A stretch of DNA of 64,000 nt from Saccharina japonica. Its lineage: Eukaryota; Sar; Phaeophyceae; Laminariales; Laminariaceae. The notes under the pieces were generated by a model, which saw nothing but the letters and a program-made list of their open reading frames with translations, had not been told where the DNA came from and searched no databases. Every line of letters begins with the position of its first letter. Position 1 is the stretch's first letter. The stretch spans positions 458,400 to 522,399 of the forward strand of contig MEHQ01002427.1 in assembly GCA_008828725.1 (NCBI GenBank), given 5' to 3'. Shown in pieces: positions 1 to 11,300 of this stretch. The position numbers and the translations under genes were made by a program.

Positions 1-1847
1 TAACATGTAGCATCGCACGCAGCGTGTGACGGGCACTCCGCGTCGATATGGTGCAACTGCTGCTATGTGGCGCTTGTTTTTTTTTTTGTATTTCGCTGGC
101 GGCGATGAATGCACGGTGTTTCATTTACAGGTAATGTTTTTGCATATGTACCTCGTGGCATGTAGGGCGTTCTTCCAAGCGACAAGCCTCCAAACGTTGT
201 CAACTACCGTCTCCTGTGCAGGGTACTGTCGAGGTCGAGTCCGTTTTGTTTTTTTGCGCCTGGCGCGGCAGTCGAAGTCGATCTGCCAATTCAGTGCATC
301 AAATGGCGACGTGCTTGCGTGCATCCAACCCAGCCAACAAATAATCCTAACCCTCGATCTTAGGTCTACGATGGCCGCGGGCCGCGCTTGCGTCGTCGTC
401 ATCTCTCTTCCCCCTCTCCAACAGCACTACTGCTGCTGTGGGCAGTTGGTCAATCTGTTCGTTACGCCTAAACCTCTTTTGAGTTATTATATCGGGGGAA
501 CCTAGTAATTCATACCAGGTAGTAGTGATCATAACCAAATATGGTATGTAACCATAGGGGGATACATGGTTTTTGGACCCATCGTGAGTTCTGGTTACTA
601 TGTTTACTACATTAGCCCACCCGTAATACAGTACGTATATACCAGGTATGAAGTTACAATGTGCAAACCGCCGTTCGGACGACTTACGTAGCTCCTTGGC
701 AACTGTGTTTGTCATGCCTATTGCATGCACACCAAACCGAGTTCTAAGTAAGCTGCTTGGAAAATAGGGGGTTGGGCCGTGTCTATAACATGTTACAAAA
801 AAGGGAAATTAACCAACTCGCATCTGGCTTGTCTTGGAACTCTTGCCACACGAACGACCCCAAACCAACGCTTAACCGTTATTATGCCACCCTTTCCTCG
901 TGGATTTGCCGTTTTCTTTTTTTACCCAAGTCGTTTGTGTTTTATGATTTTTTTTTTTGTAAACACCTGAGCTGTCAGATCGAAGAACGGGATTTCATCT
1001 ATAAACTCTTGTTGTCTCCTTATCTGCTTCCGCGTTGTGTTTGTTCGCGCAGTCGATGGGATCGACAGGGAAGGACTCGGACACCCTCGGAGCACAGACC
1101 GACTTGCAAATCCACCGGATGACGTGAGTCGGTGTCCCGCCTTTTTGTATACAGCAGGAGGTTGCCGCTCTTGTGGCAATCGAGCTACGAGCAAGTCGTA
1201 CGCATAGGTGGTTCCGTAATCGTGCACTGCCTGTAGTTTTGCCGCTGTTGAGACAGTGGAGGTACGAGCAAGTACGAGAAGGGGGGTTCAGGAATTCAAG
1301 AGGTTGTCGTTTTTGTAGCAGTCGAGCGACGAGCAAGTAAGAGTGGGTTGTTTCTGTATTTGTCCTTTGCTGCTTTTTGTAATAGGACAGCTATAATTAA
1401 GTATGTTTTTTTTGGTTTTTTTTTTTTTTTTTGTTTTTTTTTCTTTTTTTTTTTTTTATTTTCTAGTATGTTTTTTTTTTGTACAGTAGGTTGGTTGGTC
1501 CTCTGCTGTTTTTGTAGCAGCTGAGTTACGAGCAAAGTGCGAGTAGGTCTGCAAGGATATCGTATCAATACATTTGTCGGCTGATAACGCGAAACATCAA
1601 CCTTCATCCGTTTTCCACTGCACTACACAGAAGCACATATCTGCCTCTAATTCCAAGTTTTTGCTTGTTCTCAACCCTTTCCCGGTGCGATACCTTGATT
1701 TTGTCCTCTTCCTTTCGCTCTCTCTCTCTCGACTATTTCAGAGCTAACGCGTGTACCCACGTTTTTGAGGATGAATATCTTGAACTAGACTAGGACATAT
1801 TTTTGCAGAAGTTGAAATAGCCTCCCCTCTGTTCTTAATATGAACCT

Positions 1848-1985
1848 TCCTTCCTTCCTTTTTGTATTTATTACGCTCTTTCTTACGCTCTTTCTTACTT
1901 CCTTCCTTTCGTACGTACTTCCTTCCTTTCGTACTTACTTCCTTCGTTTCGTACTTACTTCCTCCCTTTCTTTCGTACTTTTCCC
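1848..1985. repeat. CTTT/CTTCC microsatellite
   Basis: Imperfect tandem TTCCTTCCTTT / TTCGTACTTAC units. Confidence 0.8.
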
Positions 1986-3714
1986 CTTCCTTCATTCCTC
2001 GCTTTCAACTGATAATAATACGTTTGTCTCCCTCTTCTTTTCTCCCCCTTTCCACCCCGTTTTTTGTTTTGGCTCTTCCTCAGTGGCGACTACTCCCGCA
2101 ACAAGAAGTCAGTGGGTGACCTCCTAGTGCACGAAGTTTGCCACATCGTCTACGTCGTACCTGAAGGCCTTAAGTCGCGCGAGATGCAGCAGGCGTGATG
2201 ACATCGATCACATCCAAAAAGGACGAATGCGTCCATCTTTATTGTTGGGTTTGAGGAAGGAAGGGAGGAGCGGGTTGGGGGGTGGGCGGGACGGGTGGGG
2301 CGTAGGCGTAGCTACGCCATAATTTTTCGGCAGGCACACTGCGGAATTGGTTGTTGGTAAAGCTGCCGGGCGGACTTTTTTTTGTTTTCCAACCGATGTT
2401 CGACAGTAGTCTACTATTAATACAGTAGTAGTTGCGAAACACGTTTTTCGACGTTACATTATCCACAAAGACTATAATTCGCGAGTCAGCAAGGAAAATG
2501 ACGACTTATCTGGAGGGTTAAGACGCCCTCATGCGGGGTGCGCGGGCGGGGCCACGAGCAGCAGAAGGGTTTCCACGGATGCATTATTCGCCGTCCGGGA
2601 TTTTCCCCTCGGCTTTCGCCGGTTTCAACAGTAAATATTTTTGTCGCACGGGCTTCTTTGTCTTGTGGTGCATGTTTTATAAGGGGACGTTTGTCTTCTC
2701 TCTGCGTCGCCTCTTTCCGCACCTTTTTGTGGAGATGGCTTACACAGTATTGTCCTGGCCAGCCACTAACTATGCTTGCTCAGGTCGCCAGTACGTACAC
2801 TTGTTTGGATCGGGCGTGCCACTTTCCCAGTTTTATTGACGTTGCGTCCGCGTCTGATGTTACGCTTCTTTCATGGCATGTTGGTGACATTCGGATTGGG
2901 AAAACCTGTTTCTATGGAGCCCTCGCCTTGTACCTGGCAGCATAACCCCTTCACCGGTGCAGCCGTTTCGCGAACACTTATATTTAACGTTTACATCTAT
3001 TTGTTGGAATTAGGGTTTCCCCACCTTAAGCCTTGATTGTTAGTGTTGTTGCACAGCATGAAACTCCCAGTGTGAAACGTACCCAAAGTCGGGCGTGCTG
3101 GTTTTTGGTGTTGACTACCTCTTGTGTCGCCGGAACGTGATGGAACGGCGAATTCCTGCTCGAGGGTGACCAAGCATCGTGATTACAGACAGAGAACACG
3201 CTAGAGGATTTGTATTGAGAGCGCGAGTTGTCGGGAAAAGGAGAGGAGACCCAATCTCACCTCAGAGTAAAATTAGTTTTCCAAGCGCGAGAGGCGTGTT
3301 CGGCGGAGTTGGGGGCAGGGGAATCACGTTGCACGGACGATTCGCAACGATCAACGATGTGTCATGTACCCTCTGCGCAGAGGAAGGAGAGTGTCGGCAA
3401 CTTGAGAAAACGAGCGACATGAGACATGTTTGATCGGGTCAAGCTTCGTGTCAATATTAATAAACCGCCTTCGTTCAACTTGATGCTTAAGTTTCCTCGG
3501 CATCTCAAATCTACTCTTGTTTGACCCTGCGAGAGAGCCGTGCGTCGGACGCGCCTACAAAGCCAATATACGGCGAGAGCAGTGGCGGTCTTAACTGGGG
3601 CTACTACTACAGCCAATAGTGGCTACTATTAATACTACAGTAGTAGTAATACGTGGGCATGCCTGCCGTATATACTGTAATCAAGAATATTAGATAGCTC
3701 ACACACACCCCCCT

Positions 3715-3945
3715 CGGATGACTTTTAGAGACGTTTTTCTCGAAACCATGGGATGCACACAATACGAAAATGATGGCATTTTGTACTCAGGCCATGGGAT
3801 TGTTCATCGGGTACGAGTACGAGCACTTTTATTTTCCTCCAAAGGCAGGTGGCTTACTATTACTTACTAGTAGTATAGAGCTCGTCAAGCCATCATCACC
3901 CTCAGAAGGCAAACATGGTGCACCTCTACCGTAGCATGCGTCACA
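3715..3945 (-). mobile_element. TIR element, family B (partial)
   Basis: In reverse orientation it carries the family landmarks: the GCTACGGTAGAGGTGCACC end, a CTTCTGAGGGTG block and a CCATGGGATTGTTCATCGGG block, all shared with the copies near 26.5, 28.2 and 54 kb. Confidence 0.55.
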
Positions 3946-4083
3946 GGTTGAGCTCCTCACAGAGTGACCAAGTACCGGTTTTAGTATGATGGATTTTACT
4001 ACTACTGTGCGTAGTATACTTGTTATACTGTAGGACTCGTAGCGCATGGAAATCATCGTCGGGTTTAGCGCGAAAAAACGTTC

Positions 4084-4215
4084 TTCGAAGTCCTGTTTCG
4101 GGTGAGATATTGAGCTCGGAACGTAAGGCACCACCCCTGAAAGGCATTATTTCGGGTGAGATATTGAGCTCCTTCCTCATGTGAGCTCATAACATAAGGC
4201 ACCACCCCTCAAAGG
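4084..4215. repeat. Two-copy tandem repeat of about 65 bp
   Basis: Both copies contain TTTCGGGTGAGATATTGAGC and AAGGCACCACCCCT followed by AAAGGCA. Confidence 0.75.
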
Positions 4216-5056
4216 CAGGCATTGCTCAGTATCCGACTTTGACTCGACGCGTGCTGTGATGCCAACACAGATGGGTTAGTTGAGACGTCGCGATTTGACG
4301 GCGGGGGGGGGGGGAGTGCTTCCATCTGTCGAGAACTTTTGTCGAGAGTCAAAAAGGTACGTGTCCCGCTCACAAAGTCGTTGAACTACCGGCGCAAGAC
4401 TTCTATTGCATTTCGCGGCGGCCCGGCACGCGTCGAGTTCGTTGCAGGAACATTTCGAGACAAACCACGTAAGATGCCGCCACTCCTCTACTCACACATA
4501 GAAAAGACATTTCGTGCCCGCAGTTTTCTGTTTTTTTTAACAAAGTTATCACGAAATGATCAACAAAGAAAGGCGATATCTCGAATACATATGCTACTCG
4601 TACAGGTTCGCCCTATAAATAGCGCCGTCATACTATGCATTGATGTAGTTGTTTCAGGTATACAGCTTGATGGGGGGAGAGACGCCGCCTGCGCCACAAC
4701 CAAGCCCTACAATGGGCGGCAGGGGTTTCCCACGTGAAACGCAATACAGCGTACGTAACCGTGTGTCCCAAGAAAAGAGAAGGCTGCCTCCAGGTGCATC
4801 ACTCCCCCCTCACAAATGGTTTGGAGCACTCACAAAAATCCTTATGAGAATGCTCCCACGACACAAATCAATCATTAGTCACGCGCCGTGAATCATTCAC
4901 ACACTCTTTAGCTTTCGCGCGTTCAACCCACCCAGGCTCAGCCGCGCTTACGGCGTTGTCCAGCAGCGACACTCCGCACACGCATACACGAGTCCCGCGT
5001 CTCCGCCGCCTACGTAGCTCGTGAGGGTGCATCGTCCTCACAGATGGTCGGAAAGC

Positions 5057-5320
5057 CCCCCTTGTGCAATGTAGGCGTAAAACAACACCTGTGGAGACAT
5101 TGAACAGTCTCTATAGCAAACCCCACGAGGTGTCGACAAGCTCTCAATTCGGTATGCCTAATAATGCGCTATGAACACGTTGTCCAATTTTGAACAGTCT
5201 ATAGCAAACCCCACGAGGTGTCGACAAGCTCTCAATTCGGTACTATGCCTAATGGTGCGCTATGAATACGTTGTCCAATGTCTCCACAGGGATTTGTTTA
5301 CGCCCACATTGTGAAGGGGG
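5057..5320. mobile_element. TIR/foldback element with internal direct duplication
   Basis: Inverted ends of about 45 bp: left arm 5057-5102 ending CCTGTGGAGACATTG, right arm 5277-5320 starting CAATGTCTCCACAGG. The outer part keeps GGCGTAAA and CAATGT with few mismatches. Between the arms lie two direct copies of a roughly 90-bp unit containing AAACCCCACGAGGTGTCGAC (near 5117 and 5205). Confidence 0.75.
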
Positions 5321-5856
5321 GGGGGGGGGGTCTCGGCCACTTGTACCAGATCAAAACCCGATGGCGTCAGCAACAAAAAAAAGAGGGCTATATACGCACG
5401 AATCAAAATCCTACTTATTACATGGGCCTTTCCCGCCTCTCACGGCCCGGTGTCGCACCTGCTGTCTTATCTCGGCGAGCGCGTCAAAAACGGTCCATCT
5501 CAACCAACGCTTACTTTTTCAAGGGAAACCAAACATCTGAGCGACGCCCGTTCGGCCTACCGCAGACGTGGACCCCCCCCCCCCCCCCTTCCTCCTCGTG
5601 ATGCATCTTCCTCCACTAGCGGACGCTGGCCGGCCGAACCATTCCATCCACCAGGTGTGCAGGGAGGTTGCGATGTAATCTCTTCGAGCATCGCCCCGTC
5701 CTTGCCCCCCCCCCCCGCTCGTCCCAGTCCCGGCACACGGAAAAAAAATCGTAGAGAAGCAAAAAAAAAAGTCGCTTTTCGTGGGCCTAACAAAACAAAA
5801 CACCTCGTCACCAACCAACCAACCAACCACACCATAACCATACCAAACCCTCTGAC

Positions 5857-6633
5857 TCAGTAGCCCCTGCGATTCCGGCCCTTGTTCTTCTTCTTGCTCG
5901 AGGTGGAACTGCTCGTGGTCGTCGCCGCCGCCGGGGCCGCCGCCGGAGCCGCCGCGCCAAACAACCCCCCCGCCGCAGGCGCCGGAGCCGCAAACGACCC
6001 AAACGTCGCGGCTCCAAACTTAACCGAAGGCGCAGCGGCAGGCGCCGCTCCGAACAGCCCTCCCGCCGGCGCCGGCGCCGCTGCCGCCGGGGCCCCAAAC
6101 AGCCCGCCCCCGGCGGCGGGCGCGGGCGCCGCACCGAACAATCCCGCCGCAGGAGCAGCAGCGGCCGGAGCCCCGAACCCGCCGAACCCAGTCGCCGCCG
6201 CGGGCGCCGGAGCTCCAAACAGACTCTGGCCTGCCGCCGCGGGGGCTGGAGCAGCGCCGAACAGACCCCCTGCCGCTGCTGCTGGCGCGGCCGTCCCGAA
6301 CAGACCGCCACCAAGGCCTGGCGCGGGCGTCGGCGCCTTCCCGAACGTCCCAAATGCGGATGGAGCGGGCGCGGCCGGTGCAGGCGCGCCGAAGGCGCTT
6401 GGGGCAGCCCACGGGGACGCTGCAGGCTGGGCGGCGGCGGCAGCGGGCGCGGCTAAGGCCGGGGCGGGGGTTGGTTGGGGCGGGGCCTGGTCCCGCATCT
6501 GCTGGAGGAGGCGGCGTTGGGCGGCGCGCTCCTGGCGCTCCGCGGCTTCAAAGGGGTCGTCCTTGAACTGCTGCTTGTACCGCTGGCGGAGGGCTTCGAT
6601 TTGCTCGTGCGCGGCCGCTGCGTGTCCGGCGAT
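5857..6633 (-). CDS. Nup58-like exon 6 (C-terminal FG domain and stop)
   Basis: Encodes residues 348-605: the last helix (AAAHEQIEALRQRYKQQFK), a long Ala/Pro/Gly spacer with repeated GGLFGA and GFGGFGA motifs, and a Ser/Lys-rich end. The acceptor is CACGAACAG|ATC. The TGA stop is at 5859-5857. Upstream of the acceptor the same frame stays open into a His/Gln/Asn-rich stretch that is intron microsatellite, not protein. Confidence 0.85.
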   Translation of the reverse strand: MAGHAAAAHEQIEALRQRYKQQFKDDPFEAAERQERAAQRRLLQQMRDQAPPQPTPAPALAAPAAAAAQPAASPWAAPSAFGAPAPAAPAPSAFGTFGKAPTPAPGLGGGLFGTAAPAAAAGGLFGAAPAPAAAGQSLFGAPAPAAATGFGGFGAPAAAAPAAGLFGAAPAPAAGGGLFGAPAAAAPAPAGGLFGAAPAAAPSVKFGAATFGSFAAPAPAAGGLFGAAAPAAAPAAATTTSSSTSSKKKNKGRNRRGY

Positions 6634-8269
6634 CTGTTCGTGGTGGCGGTAATGGTGGTGGATATGGGGATGCTCTTGTTGTTGTTGTTGTTGTTGGTTT
6701 TGTTGGTTGTTGTTGAGGTGCTGATCTGTTGAAGTGGTGGTTATTGTAGTTGTTGTTGCTGGTTGTTGGTTGTTGAGGTGAGGTTTCCGGCGAGAAAGAG
6801 CAAGTTCGGGTGGATGACAGAGGAAGGGGGGTAACTGACGCCATTTTCGGGCGTGTGTACTGTGTACCACTGGGCGTGCTGTACACTCGTAGCTATACAA
6901 CAAATTTGCCAGCGGCGGCGCGTGAGAAAAGGAGCGTCGGCGACCTGTCTTGGTGGCCCGCGAAACAGATTACACTCGAGAAGAGGTCAGCAGGGAGGAA
7001 CTATCGAATTTGACATGTGCCCCTCGATCAAACCTGCCAGCGCTTGAAACGAAGCGGGCTTGCCCAATTCGTCGGGAATAGCTGTCTACGCAGCAGAAAA
7101 ACCGCGAGCGTCGACATCGCAGCACACCCAACCCCCCACCTCCCCCCCCACCCCGCCCTCAGATTAGCTCAACGCGCACCCCCCATTCCAATGCCGCCAA
7201 AAGGGAGAAACGCACGCCTTGCCAGGTTCTACAACTCTCGCGAAAGAAAAGCAAGGTGCATCCTTTAACCGGCGACATTGTACTTTATCGTGCAGCTTGC
7301 AACCTGGGCCTACCTGGTTGAACGTCTTCCACTGCTCTCGGATAACGACGGCTAGCCGGTCGGGGGTCACCCGCGCTCGCTGTCCGTACGGCGCCACCGC
7401 TGCCTCCCCCCCCTGCAGCGGCTCGTCAGAAAGCTGCTCCTTTATCGCGTCGATCTCCTGCAGGAGGCGGCCAGCCGACAAAAGCAAGAAAGAGGCAGAC
7501 AGTCAGAGGACGAAGCAAGGAAGGGGCAGAGGGTCAGAGGAGTTTTTCGAGGCTCCCGCGGCCCCACGGAGCGAGTTGACTGCCTCCTCGTGCTCTATTG
7601 CCGCGGTTGGGCCAGGCTGTTCTCGAGAGAAGCAACAGATGTTCGTCTGTTCCCTACTCCCGGGATCGACGCCTACCGTGCCTTAAGTATAGCGAGGGCA
7701 GCACGCGACCGTGGCTGCAACCGCGCCTCAACCCGTTTAGGACTGCAGTCCCGTTATGGGGACAAATTACTCGGAATTAGAGCCAAATATATGGTTATGT
7801 GCACTGGAGTACTAAAAGGGAAGCACACGACCCTTACCACATCAACCCCAACCCTAACACCAAATAGGGGACCCGGGCCCCAACCCAGGCGCATCGGCGA
7901 GACCGCTTCAACGAGGTAGGGATAGGGTTAGAAGGCGTTATAGTTAAGCTCAGGTTAGGGTCAGGTTAGGGGTAGGGGTAGGCGGAGGGGCAGAGGTAGG
8001 ATGAGGATTATAGGTAGCGCCAACCACGGGGAGTCACTTGCCTGCGCGTACTCGCCGAGTCGCTTCTCGAAGCTCTCCACCATCTCCCACATGTAGTCGC
8101 TCGGTAGCTGCTCCACCGTGTTGAGCCCCGAGTCGCTGTGCAGCCGGTGCACCACGAACGTCCCGTGCACCTCGGCCTGCTTCGACGTGCCGTCCGCGTC
8201 GCCCTTGAGTTCCTTCAGCGCAAGCTTTTGGGTCTGCCAGGAAGAGGCAAGGAGAGAAAAGAGCAGCGG

Positions 8270-8322
<53 letters not shown>

Positions 8323-11300
8323 GGTGGTGGTGGTGTTGGTGTTGGTGTTGGTGGTGGTGGTTGTTGGTGGTGGTCGTGTTGGTGGTGGTGGTGGTGGTGT
8401 AGTAATCTCACACCAACTCATCGCCACCATCTAGCCCTGTGGTCACAAGACAGGCTCCAACACGTCTAAGGGGCGGGTGAACAGGCGGAAGCTGCGGCGG
8501 TGGCGGTAGCTTTGAATAGAAGACACCCGTCACATGCTGACGGGCTGGCCATAACATTCCCGCAATGCGTTCGATACACATGCGGTGTGTTGCCGAGCAG
8601 ACTTCGAGGCCGGAGTGGCTAGTAACAAATCGGGGTACGAGTACGTACATCCTTCGGGAGGCCCAACCAGAGGTCTGAGCCTCTATAGCTACCATGTGAA
8701 GTACTACAGTAGTAGCAGGGACCAAAAGTTGTACCCTTCAGCTGGGGGCGACCCGACAATCTTGCCCATAAAGAACTACCTGGTATGCTATTAAATAGCA
8801 TCATAGAACCCGATACTGCACGCGCAAACGAATAGCCCATGACAGCACCACAAAATGCAAGATTGATGAAAGAATGCGGCACAACACGAGCAAAACGAAA
8901 AATCTAGAAACGACAAAACCTAGCATCATACAAGGTAGAAAAAAAAATCCCGACACTACCGCTGAAGACGCCACTTCGGAGCATTGAGCAAGAATATCAC
9001 GACGCGCGTCGCCTTTAGCAACGAATGCCACGACTATCAAACTGCCCCCCGATTCGTACCTCTTGCTCGTTCCCAAGGTCTAGCAGGTCTCTCCGCAACT
9101 GGCGTATCTCCGCCTGCAGCCCCAGCCCATGCGTCGGATTGGTCCGGCTAACCTCGTCTGCCACGCCTCTTTGCCTGAGGTACGAAAGGGGGGGGGGCAT
9201 CGGCAAAAGAGTTAAGAGTAATGAGCACCAAGGAGGGGAAAACAAAAAAACAACTCACTTCTTCGCAGGGGATGCCACGCGGCAGCTGGGCGGCAAACCT
9301 GACAACACGACGGCTCTCGCTCAAGCGTCTGTGTCTCCGGTGACGGGAGATGGTACGTCAACCGGCGCCAAAAGGCTAAAAAAAGAGAGCAAAACCACAA
9401 AAAAACAACTACGAGTAGGCACTACGCATCTGTAAATAAAAGCTAGAATTCAGAAGCAACAACAAAAAAAAGAAGGATTCTCCCCCCCTCCCTCCCTTCC
9501 TTTCCCCCTGGGGTTTCCTCCTCGCCTCTTGATCTCCGTCGCAAGGTCGTCGATCTGCTTCCTCATGCCCTCCGGGAGATGCTCGTACCGAGTCTCCGGG
9601 GTCATCTCCTGTACCGCGCCCGCGCCCGGTGCCCCGGCCATCCCAGGAGCCGCGGCCGCTACTCCAAACGCAGGCGCCGCGCCAGCCGCAGGAGCAGCCG
9701 CCGCCGGCGCCGCCATCCCAAACCCAAAGCCAGCACCGGCGGCTGGCGCGGCGGCGGCCGGTGCGGCACCGAAGCCAAACCCGGAAGTCGCGGGGGCGGC
9801 AGCGGGAGCGGCAGCACCAAAAAATCCGCCCGCGGCTGGCGCCGGCGCGGCAGCAGGTGCACCGAATCCGCCGCCGAAAGCTGGCGTAGTGCTCGGCGCG
9901 GCGGCGGGGGTCTGAGAACCGAATCCGAACGCCGAGCCGGCTGCTGGTGCGGCGGCTGCTGGTGCAGCTCCGAAAATGTTTGTGGCTGCCGGTGCTGGTG
10001 CCGCGGCTCCGAAGCTAAAAAATGAACATTCAAGGAGGGGGGTGGGGTGAGGGGGAGGGGGAGATAGGACGGGGATGGGGCTAGTACAGGGTTTGGTAGA
10101 GGTAAGGGGGGGCGCGTACTCATTTGTTGCTTGTCTTAGACGTTTGACCATTGACCACCCGTCCCTTTCTAGACGGAGCAGGGGGGGTGGGGGGAGGGCA
10201 CGGAGGGTTGGGGCAACGAAAGTCACGAAGCTGTTTCAAAACCGCAAAGCGCTGACATGGGATGTGTTGATACGATGAGCAATGCTGTGTGATCGGAGCG
10301 CACGTGTTGAGATATTACAACTACGATACAAAGAGAGCAGTCTTGACAGTTACCAACAGCATGGTTTTGCGACGCAACAGCCGGTTCGGCGTGTGCACGT
10401 ATTGCCCATCGCCTACACTCGTACCAGTAGAAGACATTCCCTGATTCATGCCACCTCCGCAGAGGTGAAGAGGTAAAAGTTATGAGCATGTGTTCTGTAT
10501 GGCTTTGTTTATTGTCAGTGGTATTGCACTTGAGGTAGTACCGGTAACACAGTAGAGCCTGGGCCTACTGCTGCACAGAAGAAGACCTACTGTGAGCATG
10601 TCTCAACCCCCGCCAAAGAGCATTGGAACATGGAACGAACCGAATGGAATATCATGTGCCAGGAGGGGTTGGTGTCGATTGGATACGGAAAGCGAATAGA
10701 TTCAGTGCAGCTCGAGAAAAAAAACTTGTACCAGGTATATTATAAAAGAAGAGGGAGAACATGTGTCGAACGTCGGACCCCTTTCTCGTGTCGAGGAGGA
10801 CCGAACAGCCCGACCGAAAGGGCACAAAAACAGGAGTCTCCTTTGACGCGTTTGATGTAGATGGACACCACCACCGTAGATGGAGGTGGACACTGATTGC
10901 GGGCTAACACAGCGGTGTTGTTGTGTCGTGGCCGTGGCATGTGCAAAAGGTTTAAATTCGTACTGATTTGGCTCGTGAGTCGTGGGGCCCACCAAGCTTT
11001 CTGCATGGGCGCATGGACTCAAAAACGGTTGTTTACGAATCGTTGTATATAGGGACGGAACGAACGAACAGCCTCTTTCCATTTCGTTCGGTCCCAAAAG
11101 GTCGAATATAGTTAACCCTTTTAGAACTGCACTGTTTAGAAATAAAGATTTCACTCTAATTCCAAGTGTTTTGTCCCCACATCGGGACAGCAGTCCTAAA
11201 TGGGTTAAGGCACGCCCTGAAGTTGCAAGACGTACTTTAACATTATACCTAAAAATACCTACGTACTGCTGTACATGTGAGCGTACGTACCAGATACCAG

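Larger units (their letters stand above)
1..5856. other. Gene-poor left flank
   Basis: No coding region is supported. It holds a T-rich tract (1404-1480), a CTTT/CTTCC microsatellite (1848-1985), a TIR element (about 3715-3945), a short tandem duplication (4084-4215), a foldback-like element (5057-5320), and G and C runs near 4300, 5317 and 5572. The longest open frames here (up to about 160 codons) have no codon pattern, splice context or similarity I recognise. The region just below 5857 is the likely 3' UTR of the Nup58-like gene and includes (AACC)n at 5812-5828. Confidence 0.6.

Noticed and set aside
2531..3036. Overlapping plus-strand frames of 86-135 codons near the left end
   Set aside because: No recognisable motif, no consistent splice sites and several competing frames; not enough to call a gene.
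5882..6652. 256-codon open frame on the plus strand, Ala/Pro/Asn-rich
   Set aside because: Antisense shadow of the FG-repeat exon of the Nup58-like gene; GC-rich codons leave the other strand open.
7850..7990. Telomere-like TTAGGG tract (also 19616-19735)
   Set aside because: Irregular units inside introns; at most interstitial G-rich repeats.
8118..8434. Polyleucine, polycysteine and polyasparagine frames
   Set aside because: Trinucleotide microsatellite.
9529..10025. Open frames on the plus strand over the N-terminal FG exon
   Set aside because: Same antisense effect; the minus frame has FG motifs and correct splice sites.
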